Of a stretch of 48,040 bases of DNA, positions 1 to 9,830 are shown one piece after another. Origin of the DNA: Prorocentrum cordatum (lineage: Eukaryota; Sar; Dinophyceae; Prorocentrales; Prorocentraceae). Under the pieces are notes generated by a model that saw only the letters and a list, made by a program, of their open reading frames with translations, ran no database searches and was not told the origin of the DNA. The stretch is taken from the NCBI GenBank assembly GCA_963575745.1, contig CAUYUJ010000958.1, forward strand, positions 583,263 to 631,302. Direction: 5' to 3'. Position 1 is the first letter of the stretch. The number at the start of each line of letters is the position of its first letter. Both the position numbers and the translations under genes were made by a program.

Positions 1-850
1 CCGTTTCCCCCATGACTCATTAATTTCATTCTGACTCCACAGGCCCCCGAACTCGTGTTTTTCGCTCTCTTGGCATGCCTTGGGGCCCTCTTCGGGGCTT
101 CTTGGGTCGTCTTGGAGCTATCTTGGAGGCCTCTGCGGCAGTCTTGGGCTGTCGGAAGCCGCGAGGAAATCGACGATTTTGGCTTCTCTTCTGGCTCTCC
201 AGGAGATTCTTTTTGGCGCACTTCTGTGACGTCTTGAACATTTCTTTGGCCGTCTTGGTTCCATGTCATGTGGGGCTGTCTTGCGACCATCAGGGTCCGC
301 CTTGCGGGGCAATCTAGGGCCCTTTGGGGGCCACCTTGGCCATCTTGGAGGCACCTCGGGAACGCCTAGGCGCCATCTTGAGCCATCTTGGCCTCTTCGG
401 AGTAGCCCGTTCTGGACGGACGAGACACTGCCTCCCATCTCCCACCCGCTGGGGCCGTTCAGGTGGCTGGCGGGATGCGCCGAAGGCCACGGGAGCTTTT
501 TCTTGGAAGGGCCAGGAAGAGTTTAAACATGTGGTCGCCGGGAACGCCTGTGGCAAGCCAACAGGAACGGCGGATCGAGAACGCCTGCGGCGAACCACTG
601 CTGCCCCTGACCTTCTGGAGGTCCTCCTGGAGCAACTTGGGGCGTATCAGGGGCGTCGTGGGCCGTCTTGAGGCCATCTTAGGCCTCTTGGGTCCATCTT
701 AGGCTGTTTTGGAGGCATCTTCGGGCCATCTTGGGCTCTCGTGGAGCCATCTTGGAGGCCATTTTGGGCCGTCTTGGCTATCTGGGAGACATCTAAGAGC
801 CATCTTGGGCGGCAAAGCCCCAGGGTATGCAGCTTCAGGAATGTGCCTAG
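1..850. repeat. Degenerate CTTGGGG-rich repeat block A
   Basis: The stretch is made of irregular 10-14 bp units such as GGCCATCTTGGGC and GGCCGTCTTGGGG. Open frames occur on both strands here but are by-products of the repeat: none shows a domain, and opposite frames are equally open. A sub-segment at 153-192 resembles parts of the blocks near 2.5 and 41.5 kb, and 466-515 resembles 2725-2775. I see no gene. Confidence 0.7.
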
Positions 851-984
851 ACCACCGCCGCCCTCTGCCTCTTGGAAACGCCCATGTGGCCAATCGTTGG
901 GCCAGCGTCTTGCCAAGCAAGGTTTGGATTATGCCTCTCCCAGCCGATGTGGAACCCCATGGGGGAATACTTGGGATAGAAAGA

Positions 985-1085
985 GAAAGGAGAATGAGAG
1001 AGAGAAGACGGAGGAGGAGATGGAGGAGGAGGAGCAGGAGGAGGATGAGGAAGAGGAGGAGGAGGAGGAGGAGGAGGACCAGGAG
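985..1085. repeat. (GGA)n homopurine tract
   Basis: An imperfect GA/GGA/GGAGGA purine run, homopurine on the + strand. It is followed to 1400 by unique-looking sequence with no recognisable gene. Confidence 0.9.
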
Positions 1086-1399
1086 GACCAGTGTAAACCC
1101 AAGGCTCATCAACGATGATGAAATACACCCTTCCAAGATCCCTTCTACTAGGCTCTTGCAAGGGGTCATTTCCACTGGGAGAGTTGCCCCGTTTGGAGAC
1201 GTCCGTGTGAACATCTGAGCCCAAGGACCATTCTCAGGATTTCAACGCCACGAGTTAACCCGAGTGTTACGTATTGGCGATCCTGCATCGTGCCAGAACA
1301 CCATTCCTGGGACTTCAATCCCGCGAATCAGCGTAACTGTTGCGCCCTGACAGTCCTGGATCATTCTAAAACACCATTTCTGGTACGTGAACCATGAGA

Positions 1400-1910
1400 A
1401 TCAATGAAGCTCTTGCACATGTTTGAAATGAATGTGTGCGGCGCTAAGGCGAGAGCCACATTTTGGAAACGAGCCGCCCTCAATTCGCAAAGCTCTTGCA
1501 AACTTTTAAAACTAGTGTTCGCCGCGCTTAGGCGAGAGCCACATTTTGAAAACGAGCCGCCCTCAATCCGCAAAGCTCTTGCAAGTTGGGAAAAACGAGT
1601 GTGCGCGGCGCTTAGGCGAGAGGCACATTTTGAAAACGAGCCGCCCTCAGTCCGTGAACCTCTTTGCGAATTTATGGAAACGACTGTGCGCGGCGCTAAA
1701 GCGAGAGCCACATTTTGAAAACGAGCCGCCCTCAATCCGTGAAGCTCTTGCAACGAGTGTGCGCGGCGCTACGGCGAGAGCCATATTTTGAAGATGACTC
1801 GCCCTCAGTCCGTGAAAACTCTTGCAAATTGTTAAAGCGAGTGTGCGCGGCGCTAAAGCGAGAGCCACGTTTTGAAAGCCACCAGCCCTCAATCCGTGAA
1901 GCTGTAGTCA
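1400..1910. repeat. Minisatellite, ~83-bp unit, about 6 copies
   Basis: The landmark GAGAGCC (GAGAGGC in one copy) begins at 1451, 1534, 1618, 1703, 1775 and 1860. The period is therefore 83-85 bp, with one short 72-bp unit. Each unit also carries GTGCGCGGCGCT, ACATTTTGAAAACGAGCC and GCCCTCAATCCGTGAAGC. Units are diverged by substitutions and small indels. Frames across it are not maintained because unit lengths are not multiples of three, so I treat it as non-coding. Confidence 0.85.
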
Positions 1911-2021
1911 GTTCAGCATGAGGGCCCTCAATAGTGAGGAAGTCTCAAGCGAAACGCCCGGCCAGCCCTGGCGACCGGTTTCGGGGTGCGACAGGGATGA
2001 GTTATCTAGAAGGAAAAGGGA

Positions 2022-2112
2022 TGGAGGAGGAGGAGGAGGAGGAGGAGGAGGAGGAGGAGGAGGAGGAGGAGGAGAAGGAGGAGGATGAGGAGGAGGAGAA
2101 GGAAAATGAGGC
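2022..2112. repeat. (GGA)n homopurine tract
   Basis: Nearly pure GGA triplets on the + strand, ending in GGAAAATGAGG. The CTTGGGG repeat block B begins directly after it. Confidence 0.9.
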
Positions 2113-3200
2113 CTTTTGAGGCTTTCTTGTGGCTTTCTGGAGGCTTCCTGGAGGCCTCTTGGGGGCCTCTGAAGGGTCCTCTTGGGGACCTCCTGGGGCC
2201 CCTGTAGGGGCCTCTTGGAGGCTTCTGGCATCTCTCCAAGGGGCCCTTGGGCCTCCAGAGACCGGGCCGTCTTGGGGGCCTCTCTGGCAGGCGTGGGTTC
2301 CTCCCCTTTGTGCGCATTGGAGTCATTTTGAAACTGGCCCCAGGGAAGTGGTCCAGACCTCCAGGGCCCGCACATCGACAAAATTGGAGCAGCCCGCTGT
2401 CTGGGTTGGGCCGTCCCTCTTTGGAGCCTTCTGGGCCGTCTTGGGGCGATCTTGGGGGCCCATGGGTCGTCTCGGAGCGTCGGAAGCCCGAAAAGGCGAG
2501 AACGCCAACATCATTGAAACAGCCTAATAGTTTTGGCCTCCTGGAGATCCTTTTGGAGCCCTCCCGAGGCGGGGGCCTCTCGGGCCGTCTGGAGGGCACC
2601 TTTGGCTGCCTTGGGGACGTCTTGGCCGTGTCTGAGTCGTCTTGGGGCCGTCTTGGAGACCATCTTGGGACATCTTGCCCGTCTTGGAGGCAATCTGGGC
2701 AACGAGAGACTTCTTTTTCGGGTTGGTCCGGGTGGCTGGCGGGATCGACCGAGACCCCACTGGGATTTTTCTTCAAGTGGGCACGACAGTCAAACATCTG
2801 GCATTCCAGGCACCCCTCAGCAGGGGGTACTGAAGTGGCCGTCGGCCCCTCCTTTCTTGGATAGTGGGCCAGAGGCCTCTTGGAGGCCTCCTGGTGTATC
2901 TTGGAGGGCGATCTTGGGACCCTCTTGGTAGGCCTGCTCGGGGCTTCCTTCGGGGTCTTTTCTGGGGCGCTCCGTGGGGGCCTCGAGGCCTCCTGGGGGG
3001 GCGTCTTTTGGGGGCCTGCCGGCGGTCTCGGGGGCCACCTTCTGGGAGAGGGTTCCTGCGGCCTCTTCGAGTTTCGTCCTGCGGGCCATGCTCGGGGGGC
3101 CTCCTCGGCCCCTCGAAGTGGCTCGTGGGTTTTCTCGGGGCGATCTTGGGAGCGCCTCGGGCCGTGCTGGACCTCCTGAGTCCGAAAGGGCACCCACTCT
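2113..3200. repeat. Degenerate CTTGGGG-rich repeat block B
   Basis: Same family of short irregular units as block A (GGCCTCTTGGGG, GGCCGTCTTGGGG). Two longer landmarks are shared with other blocks. GAAAAGGCGAGAA with a nearby TTTTGGCCTCCTGG at 2478-2545 recurs at 41516-41591. GGTGGCTGGCGGGAT near 2729 recurs near 470. Long open frames on both strands are repeat artefacts. Confidence 0.7.
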
Positions 3201-5246
3201 CCAGGGGTGCCGCCGCATCCTCGTACCCGTTGGCCCATGATCATCCGATCCCTCGGCCATGGGCTTCCACTCTCGGCCTCCGCCTGGGCTTCCACAGGCC
3301 TCGCACCCTTGCCGCGCCTCGGTCTGACCCGGCCGCGCGGTAGGCCTCCCCGGCCAGGCCCCTCGCGGCCTTCCAGGGCCGAGGCCCGGCCCGCCCCAGG
3401 GCCCAGCCCAGAGTCCGGGGGGCGAGCGCCCATGCCGCACGGCTAAGGGAAGCACGAGGAGGATAAGCAGAGGAGGGACGCCAGGTGCTCTACTCACGCG
3501 TCCAACCGCGGGGGGTCGGGAACGTAAAGCCTGGCTCTGCCAGCAGCTCCTGTGCGCAGCAGGCACGAGGTGATCTGGCACGCCCGCGCCGACCCAACCC
3601 TGTGGGCTGGGCTGCACGTAGCCTACACAACGAGGAGATGCCCTAGCCGTGATCGCTGCGGGCTCAGCTCCTCCTCACATGTCCAGGGCAGGATGAGGCT
3701 GGTGTGCTCGATTTCGCGCGGTGGCGGGGGCAAACGGGAGAGTCTGTGCACAGGAATGCCGGCATCTGAGTCCGACGCCGGGGCATCGTGATGCGCTGCC
3801 TTGGACAGTCACGCTGACCCTTTCTCGGAAGGGTGGACCACCAGGTATCTCGCGCCCGCCGGGCCATCCGTCGACCGGACCTCTTCGCCGTCTGCACTGA
3901 AAGCGTGTGCCCGTCTTGCATCCGTAGCTCTCCCGGCTCAAGATGCTACATCAGGTCCGCAAGCTGCCTCTGGCATGCCCCCGTTCGTTGAGTGGCCGAA
4001 GATGTATTGAATGATGAGTCGTTTGGTTCACGATTCTCTCGGATAGTTTTCCATCTGTGTCTTTTCTCCCCACAGATGCGGAGCAGGTGCTGCAGAGTTG
4101 CAGTCGAAGTCGATAACTGAGTGGCTGCAGTGCTTAAAAAGGCGAGTCGGCCTTCCCGCTTACGCGACCACGCGTTGACATGCGAGAGTTGTTACAGCCT
4201 GGCCACTTTCGGGGTGAGTCCAACTCGTTTGGAGGTTGTAGTGCGGAAGTCGCCTGAGGTGGCTGGAGCAGATCACCCTGGCATATTGCATGATATGTTT
4301 TACGCATCTGTTTAGGTGAAGTAGTAGGCAGCACGTTTGTAACAGTCTACGCTACTCGTAACTATATTTGTGACTACGCATTCCCAGCTGGCATGGGGTT
4401 ATCTGTGTCGGTAAGCATACGGAGTTACAGGAAGAGGCGGATCCTGTTGAATCTCATTGGTGACAGCGGGTTGTCCACGTCCCTGAGAGAGGCTTGCCTT
4501 TCCAAACAAGTAAACTGCTGGATTGGGCAACATGCAATTTTGTTATGCTGTCAGCTCGATTGTGGCTTTGCTAGGTTATCGTGGCGGATGTGGGGGGGAG
4601 GGGGTGCTTGTTTGGAGTCGTTTTGTCTGGTGATGGTTTGACAGCGTTCCTTCGGCCAGCCCCCCCAGGCCACGTCTGGGACGAATGATACGACCGCATC
4701 TGTGAGGTTATTTGCTTGTCCTCGCACATCGCAGATTTCGCTGTCGGGATCGACCGACATCGACGCCGCGTCACGACCTGGGTGCTCCTGCGGGCTCGGC
4801 GCGGTGATGGGATCGTGCGCGACGCGCTTCTTGCGCACGCTCGCCGAGAGCGGAACGCGCACGGGGAAGCAGAGGCCCCCCTCGACCCTGTCACAGGGAT
4901 GGAGAGCCGACAGCCACACGTAGACATGTACGCCCCTGGCGGTCCCGCGGGCACAGGAGGCCGCGCTCAAACGCAGGCCAGCCGAAGCTGGCCGTGTGCG
5001 TGTGCGCATGCTGCTGGCTTCTGAGATCCGGCGCCCTTCACCCGCGCGGTGGCTCAAGACGCGGGCGCCCGCCGGGGGTCGGGAGGGCTCTCAGCTTGGC
5101 GGTCCCTGGGCGGGCGGGCCCTGCTCGAGAGCTCGCGGGGGGCCGCCAGGTGGCGACGCCCGCGCCTGGCCCTGCTGCGCGTGGAGGCATGCTGCCGCGG
5201 CGCCTGCCCTCCGGCCAGTAGGCCCCCGCTCCCAGAAGCCCACCGC
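3201..5246. other. Gene-free stretch and 5' flank of the cold-shock/KH/WW gene
   Basis: No open frame here shows a domain or convincing coding character, and I see no long repeat. The last few hundred bases are GC-rich and immediately precede the gene at 5247. A TGGCTCAAG at 5049-5057 matches the last nine bases of the dinoflagellate spliced leader, but nine bases can match by chance. Confidence 0.4.
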
Positions 5247-7622
5247 ATGGCGCCCCCGCGGAGGGGCGGCGCGCGCGGCGGGAGCGCCACTGGGTACATC
5301 AAGACCTTCAACTACACGAAGGGCTGGGGCTTCATCATCTGCGACGAGGTGGACAGGGACGTCTTCTTCCACGCGAAGAACTGCGCGGACTCGGGGCCGG
5401 AGGCGAACATCGGGCCCGAGGCGGGCGAGAGGCTGCTCGTCGAGTTCCAGCTCGACCTGGAGGACTCCAGCAGGCCCAGGGCGCTCAGCGTGCGCATCCT
5501 GCCCCAGGGCCGCAGGCCAGAGCGGGACGGCTCCGCTGGCGGAGCCGACAGGCGAGCGTCCCGCGAGCGCTGGGACAGGGGCCGGCCCTGGAGCGGCTCG
5601 CGCGGCTCGCGGAGCAGAGGCGATCCACGGCGCCGTGGCGCGCCGCAGCCGGGGCCGTGGCGCGAGCGCGGGCGCGACGGCGACCGCGGGGGCGCCCGCG
5701 GCGCGCCGGCCGACGGCGGCCGCGGCGGCCTCCGCGGCGGGGACCGCGGCGGCAGGCGCTGCAGCAGGAGCCCGGGAGGGGGCCGCGAGGCGTGCGACGG
5801 TGAGCGTGGCCGCGATGGTGGCCGGGCGCGCGCCCTGGACGAGGGCGCCCGGCCGCCCGAGGGCGGCGGGGACTCGCGGCCGCCCCTGCCGCGCATGCGG
5901 CGGCGGGGCAGCGCGCAGACCGCCTCCCCGTCGCGGCTGGCTCTCCGCCGCGCTTCGCCCCCGAGCCGAGGCGCCGAGCGCACGCCGCGGGGCGAGCGCC
6001 TGCCCGCGCGGCCGCCGCCGCCGGCGCGCTCGTTGCCGCGGCGGCGGGGCTGCAGCAGGAGCCGCAGCAGGAGCATCCAGCGGAACCGCGATCGGCTGCC
6101 CCCCAGGCCGCCGCGCCCAGTTCACGGCGGCGCCGCTGCGCGCGGGGCAGCGCCAGCGGGGCCGCCCGGCGGCCGCGGCACGGGGCCGCTGCCGGGCAGC
6201 CTCCCGGTCTCGTGGGAGGCCGGCGGCGAGCTGGGGCTGCTCGTCTCGCGCTCCGAGGCCAACGCGCTGGGACCGATCGAGCGGATGTCCTCGGGCAGGT
6301 TGCGATTCGAGGCCGAGCCGCCCAAGCTCCGCGACCACGACCCGGACTCGCGGGCCTTAAGGATCTCGTCGTCTTCGGGCAGGTCATTGCGGGACGCCAT
6401 CCATCAGGTATTGTCCGAGCTCGAGCGCGGCACCCGCGGCGACCAGGAGCTGCAGGTGAGGCTGCTCGTGCAGAGGTGGCTCGCCAAGATCACCATCGGA
6501 AAGGGCGGGAACAACATCAAGGACCTGTGCAGAGGCTCGGGCACCAGCGTGCGCATCGACGAGTGGGCCCCCGACGGGGACGAGGTGGCCGAGACGGTTG
6601 CGCACGTCCGTGGCCCCGCCGGGAGAGTGCTGGGCGTGATCGGCTGGATCCACCAGACGGCCCTCGACCGCCAGGACAGCCAGCCCGCGCCCGGCCGCTC
6701 CGGCTGGCAGGCGAGCCCGCCGCGCCAGGCGCCGGCGCGCGCCGCCGCGCGGCCGCGCCCGTCGGCGCGCGCCACCCCGGAGCGGCGCGGGGCGCGCCGG
6801 CCCCCGAGCGTCGGGGCGCGCAGCGCGAGCCCCTCCAGCGATGCCCTGCCGCGCGGCAGGGCGGAGGCCGCGGGCGCCGATCGGCGAGGCGTCGCCGGGG
6901 GCGCCGCCGCCACGGCGGAGGGCAGGGGGCCGCCGAGGCCGCCGGCGCCGTGGCGGCTGGAGGAGCACCCGGACGCGCCGGGGGAGTGGTACTACTTGAA
7001 GCTCGGCTGCGCGTCCAGAGTGGCCCTTCGCCAGAGTTGCCTGTGGTGCGGGCTCACTGGGCAGGGGGTGGCGGAGCGTCCTGGCCTGCCCATCGGCCCA
7101 CCGCAGAGTGTGCTACGAGCCCTGTTGTGGTCTGTACGGGATGGTGTTAGGACATGTCTGGCTGAGACAGTGTTGTTTCAAAACGTCGGTTTCTGTCCTA
7201 AGAACACTGTTTCTGTTTGCGAGCACACGATTGTTCTGAGAACATCTCGCGGTAGGCCTAAAAGACTGCTGGGACGGTCGGTCCCTGCCCATCACAGGGC
7301 TCTCCCGATCGCCGAGCGCGACGGGATAGCAGCGGCTTGCGCGCCTGTCCTTGCCCTCCCGCCCCCCCTCCCCTCCCAAAGCCCTCCCCCCGCGGCCCCC
7401 GCGTACAGAAAGCCACTCCTGCCTAGGGTCATTCTTGCGTGTAGCCGAAATACGGAGACCGGCGTCACCACGTGGGAGCTCCCCGACGACGACGCCGCGC
7501 CGGGCATGCCGCCCACGCCGCCGTCTCCCTACCGCCTCCTGGAGCACCCGGAGGCCCCTGGCGAGTGGTACTACCTCAATGAGGAGACGGGCGACACCTT
7601 TTGGGAGCTGCCCAAGGGCTAG
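5247..7622 (+). CDS. Cold-shock domain, KH domain and tandem WW domain protein (two exons)
   Basis: Predicted nucleic-acid-binding protein. I read exon 1 as 5247-7000 and exon 2 as 7445-7622, giving 643 residues. The cold-shock domain spans about residues 15-90, with RNP1-like KGWGFI (25-30) and RNP2-like DVFFH (38-42). An Arg/Gly/Ser/Pro-rich region with SR and RGG-like runs follows to about residue 320. A type I KH domain lies near residues 395-475 with the GKGG loop at 418-421. Two WW domains end the protein: WW1 starts with Trp569 and is split by the intron, and WW2 ends in FWELPKG at the C-terminus. The ATG at 5247 was chosen because the frame upstream has only a GTG and no domain. WW domains bind proline-rich partners and the other domains bind RNA or DNA, so a role in mRNA handling or splicing is likely but inferred. 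It is the only gene here without visible damage. Codon use is extremely GC-rich. Confidence 0.75.
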   Translation: MAPPRRGGARGGSATGYIKTFNYTKGWGFIICDEVDRDVFFHAKNCADSGPEANIGPEAGERLLVEFQLDLEDSSRPRALSVRILPQGRRPERDGSAGGADRRASRERWDRGRPWSGSRGSRSRGDPRRRGAPQPGPWRERGRDGDRGGARGAPADGGRGGLRGGDRGGRRCSRSPGGGREACDGERGRDGGRARALDEGARPPEGGGDSRPPLPRMRRRGSAQTASPSRLALRRASPPSRGAERTPRGERLPARPPPPARSLPRRRGCSRSRSRSIQRNRDRLPPRPPRPVHGGAAARGAAPAGPPGGRGTGPLPGSLPVSWEAGGELGLLVSRSEANALGPIERMSSGRLRFEAEPPKLRDHDPDSRALRISSSSGRSLRDAIHQVLSELERGTRGDQELQVRLLVQRWLAKITIGKGGNNIKDLCRGSGTSVRIDEWAPDGDEVAETVAHVRGPAGRVLGVIGWIHQTALDRQDSQPAPGRSGWQASPPRQAPARAAARPRPSARATPERRGARRPPSVGARSASPSSDALPRGRAEAAGADRRGVAGGAAATAEGRGPPRPPAPWRLEEHPDAPGEWYYLKLGCASRVALRQSCLWCGLTGQGVAERPGLPIGPPQSVLRALLWSVRDGVRTCLAETVLFQNVGFCPKNTVSVCEHTIVLRTSRGRPKRLLGRSVPAHHRALPIAERDGIAAACAPVLALPPPLPSQSPPPAAPAYRKPLLPRVILACSRNTETGVTTWELPDDDAAPGMPPTPPSPYRLLEHPEAPGEWYYLNEETGDTFWELPKG
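7001..7444 (+). other. Intron inside the first WW domain, GC-AG type, 444 bp
   Basis: The WW1 coding sequence stops after ...GEWYYL and two bases of an Asn codon at 7000, and resumes at 7445 with RNTETGVTTWELP. Splicing at GC (7001-7002) and AG (7443-7444) restores a complete WW domain. The intron is 148 codons long with no stop, so the frame reads straight through and an automatic caller could translate it. A junction nearer 7451 would give a still more canonical NTETG but needs non-canonical borders. Its 7167-7294 part is related to the inverted-repeat element at 39702-39938. Confidence 0.65.
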
Positions 7623-8139
7623 GCGGCCCCGAGCCTGGGCTTAGGCACGACCGCAAGCTAGAAGCAAGACGTGAGGAGGTGTGCACGGTCAGGCCGCATC
7701 ATGAGGATGAGTCATTTTCCAAGGGTGCCTTTTGCATCGTTGCCCTCGGCCCATCCTGGCCATCGACGAAGACCAAACGGCACATACATCAACGATCGGA
7801 GTTCCGCGCGGATTTCTTGGATCGGTGATGGCCCCCTCCCTGGCGCGCGGAGCGCGCCAGTGGCGGCTCCGGAGGCGGGGTGCTACGCTGGTCCAAGGAA
7901 TCCGCGCGGACCTACGAAGGCTCCTGTGTGTCCTGGTTTACGCAGTGCTCCCTGGACGGGCTTCCGGCTTCGGCCTCAGTTTGCGGCGTCCAGGCGGCCT
8001 GCATCCGTAGCGCGCAGCCTCATGATCCGACCGCGCTGTGCGCTCGGATCGAGGGGCTCCAGGAGCGGTGCCCAGCGGCCACGCGGCCCACCTCGGGCGA
8101 CCCCTCTGCCTGTACTCAGCCACGCGCAGAGGGGGGTGG
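7623..8139. other. 3' flank of the cold-shock/KH/WW gene
   Basis: It begins directly after the TAG stop. I see no further gene, no polyadenylation signal I could defend, and no clear repeat. Confidence 0.35.
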
Positions 8140-8260
8140 GGGGAGGGGCGAGGCCTTCTTAGAAGCACCCCTGCTTCTTAGAAGGCGCGGGCCTTCTCTA
8201 TAGATGTAAGGCCGGCGCCTTCTAAGAAGCAGCCTCCTTCTAAGAAGCCCTCCCCCCTCC
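8140..8260. repeat. Long imperfect hairpin with CTTCTTAGAAG motifs
   Basis: The left arm (8140-8193) and right arm (8210-8260) are complementary over about 50 bp with few mismatches. Each arm carries two CTTCTTAGAAG or CTTCTAAGAAG blocks, themselves near-palindromes, and ends in a G- or C-rich run. The spacer is about 16 bp. This is a foldback structure and could be a small non-autonomous element. Confidence 0.8.
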
Positions 8261-8787
8261 TCCCGCCCCCTGGTGCGCGCCGCCAATGTGCCCTGCGCCT
8301 GCTCCAGGTGCCGACTCCTGCCTGCGCGCAGCCGCCCTGCGGGCCCCAGGCGCTCTTTGAGCAGAGCGGCGGCGAGGGCCCAGCCACTGCGCGTCTGGCC
8401 GAGGGCCGCGCAGCCTTCGGCGGGAGCGGTCCGTGTAGTCCAGCGCAGCCTTCCCCTAGGCTCGGGGGCGGCCAGAGGTGTCCCTGTCCCAGGGTCCCAG
8501 GGTGTCCCCAGCTTCTCGCTCCAAGTTCGGAGTCGCCGAGGCCCTCTGGGCCTCGTGAGGGAGTGCTCTGGGGTCCGTGGGTCAAGGGAGGCAGAACCAC
8601 CCGGACCGGACAATTGGCGTTTGCTAGGCGGCCCTGGGCGTTTACTGAACAGCCCTGCCCTCTTCGATTCCTTCTTTGGGCGCGTCTGCCGATCGACTTC
8701 GCGTGTCGGGGTGGTTCTTCTTGGGGCGGATTTTTGGACCTCCAGTGGGCGCCCCCTTGGAAGTCCTGGGGGCACCCCTGGGCCAGG

Positions 8788-9113
8788 GTAGGGGGCCACA
8801 TGCGAACCCTACCCCTATACCCCCCACGATTTCTGAGGGGTGGGGTGGGGTTCTTCACCTCGCGAACCCCACCCCCCCCTCAGAAATCGTGGGGGGTAGG
8901 GGTCCCAGAGATCCGATGTCGTGATTTTTTCAATGCGGGGTCCCCGGAAGTCTCGACCCATCATTCCCCAGGACCGGCTTTTCATCCTGAGTCGTTTTGT
9001 GACGGTCCCGGGGCCCGGCGAGGGCCGCCAGCGGCCGAAAGTCGAGAAAAACTTCCGCCTTGATTTTTTAATGCGTCGGAGGTCCAGGGCAGGGTTCGCA
9101 TGCGGCCCCCTAC
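8788..9113. mobile_element. TIR element (~326 bp) with a nested hairpin
   Basis: The ends 8788-8810 and 9091-9113 are inverted repeats matching at 22 of 23 bases (core GGTTCGCATG, then CGGCCCCCTAC in the right copy). Directly inside the left end is a second hairpin, with arms 8811-8852 and about 8864-8903. Each of its arms contains CCCCCCACGATTTCTGAG or its complement. There is no coding capacity. No target-site duplication was evident, so MITE-like or foldback is the most I can say. Confidence 0.65.
8917..9077 (+). repeat. Dispersed repeat R1, copy 1
   Basis: It aligns with 12744-12902 in the same orientation. Shared landmarks in order are GTCGTG followed by TTTTTT, GACCC, TCTCATCC or TTCATCC, TTTGACGGTC or TGTGACGGTC, GGCCCGGCGAGGGCC, and GGCCGAAA. 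It overlaps the right half of the 8788-9113 element. There is no open frame of interest. Confidence 0.65.
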
Positions 9114-9247
9114 AGGGGCGCCTCCGCCAGCACCCGGCGAGGCCGAGAGAGGCGCGCGGCCTGCTCGGAGGGGCCGCGCGCTCCGTTTGCAGGCCGGCCC
9201 GGCAGGCCGAGGCCTCGGGCCCGGGTGGCGCCAGGGCTCGGGTTCCG

Positions 9248-9360
9248 TCGGGCCTGTCCCTCTACAGGGGGGATGTTCAAACGTAACAGCTTCCTGGGGT
9301 TAGTCCCCAAAACAGCATGGGGATGATTGTTTTGTTATATATATAATATATATGCATGTG

Positions 9361-9391
<31 letters not shown>

Positions 9392-9492
9392 CTACATATG
9401 TATCGTTTTGTTTCAATGCTTACTTTTAGTTGTTTTTGTTTTTCATAACATTTATCGTCCAGAGTCCGTCTGCAGGGGGACACGCCCGACCT
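9248..9492. mobile_element. TIR element with TGTCCC ends and an internal (AT)n microsatellite
   Basis: The left end around 9249-9270 (GTCGGGCCTGTCCCTCTACA) and the complement of the right end around 9471-9491 (GTCGGGCGTGTCCCCCTGCA) match at all but three of 20 positions. The left end continues as GGGGGGATGTTCAA, matching the outer end of the larger element at 42594. The interior is A/T-rich, with TATATA and TATGTATA runs at about 9335-9395, strikingly unlike its GC-rich surroundings. There is no open reading frame. Confidence 0.7.
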
Positions 9493-9656
9493 GAGGCTCG
9501 GTCCTTTTACTGGTCGACCGCTGGCCGCGTGCTGCCCGACGCGAGCGCCGCGGCCTGCCGTGGCCCCGGCCGGCGCCTCGAGCCGTGGCGGCCGGCGGAG
9601 CGCCTGGGGCCGCCGCAGTCGTGTCTGCTGCCGGGAGTGCTTCGCCCCGGAAGCAG

Positions 9657-9822
9657 GATGCTGGGCTTGTTTTCCACCACCACCACCACCACCACAAGTT
9701 GGGGGGAGAGGTGGTCCTCCTCCTCCTCCTCCTCCTCCTCCTCTTCCTCCTCCTCCTCCTCCTCGTCCTCATCCTCCTTCCCCCTCCAACTTATGGTGGT
9801 GGTGGTGGAAAACAGGACCATC
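9657..9822. mobile_element. MITE-like element M1, copy 1, with a (TCC)n core
   Basis: The left end reads TTGTTTTCCACC followed by CCA repeats and CAAGTTGGGGGGAGAGG. The right end is its complement (CCTCCAACTT, ATGGTGG repeats, GGAAAACAGG). The core between the ends is a (TCC)n microsatellite of about 65 bp. The same structure recurs at 11195-11416. Apparent His/Asp/Glu-rich frames through it are repeat artefacts. Confidence 0.75.
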
Positions 9823-9830
9823 ACAGGATG

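Noticed and set aside
5049-5057. TGGCTCAAG upstream of the cold-shock gene as a second spliced-leader relic
   Set aside because: Only the last nine leader bases match, which is not unlikely by chance in a window of this size.
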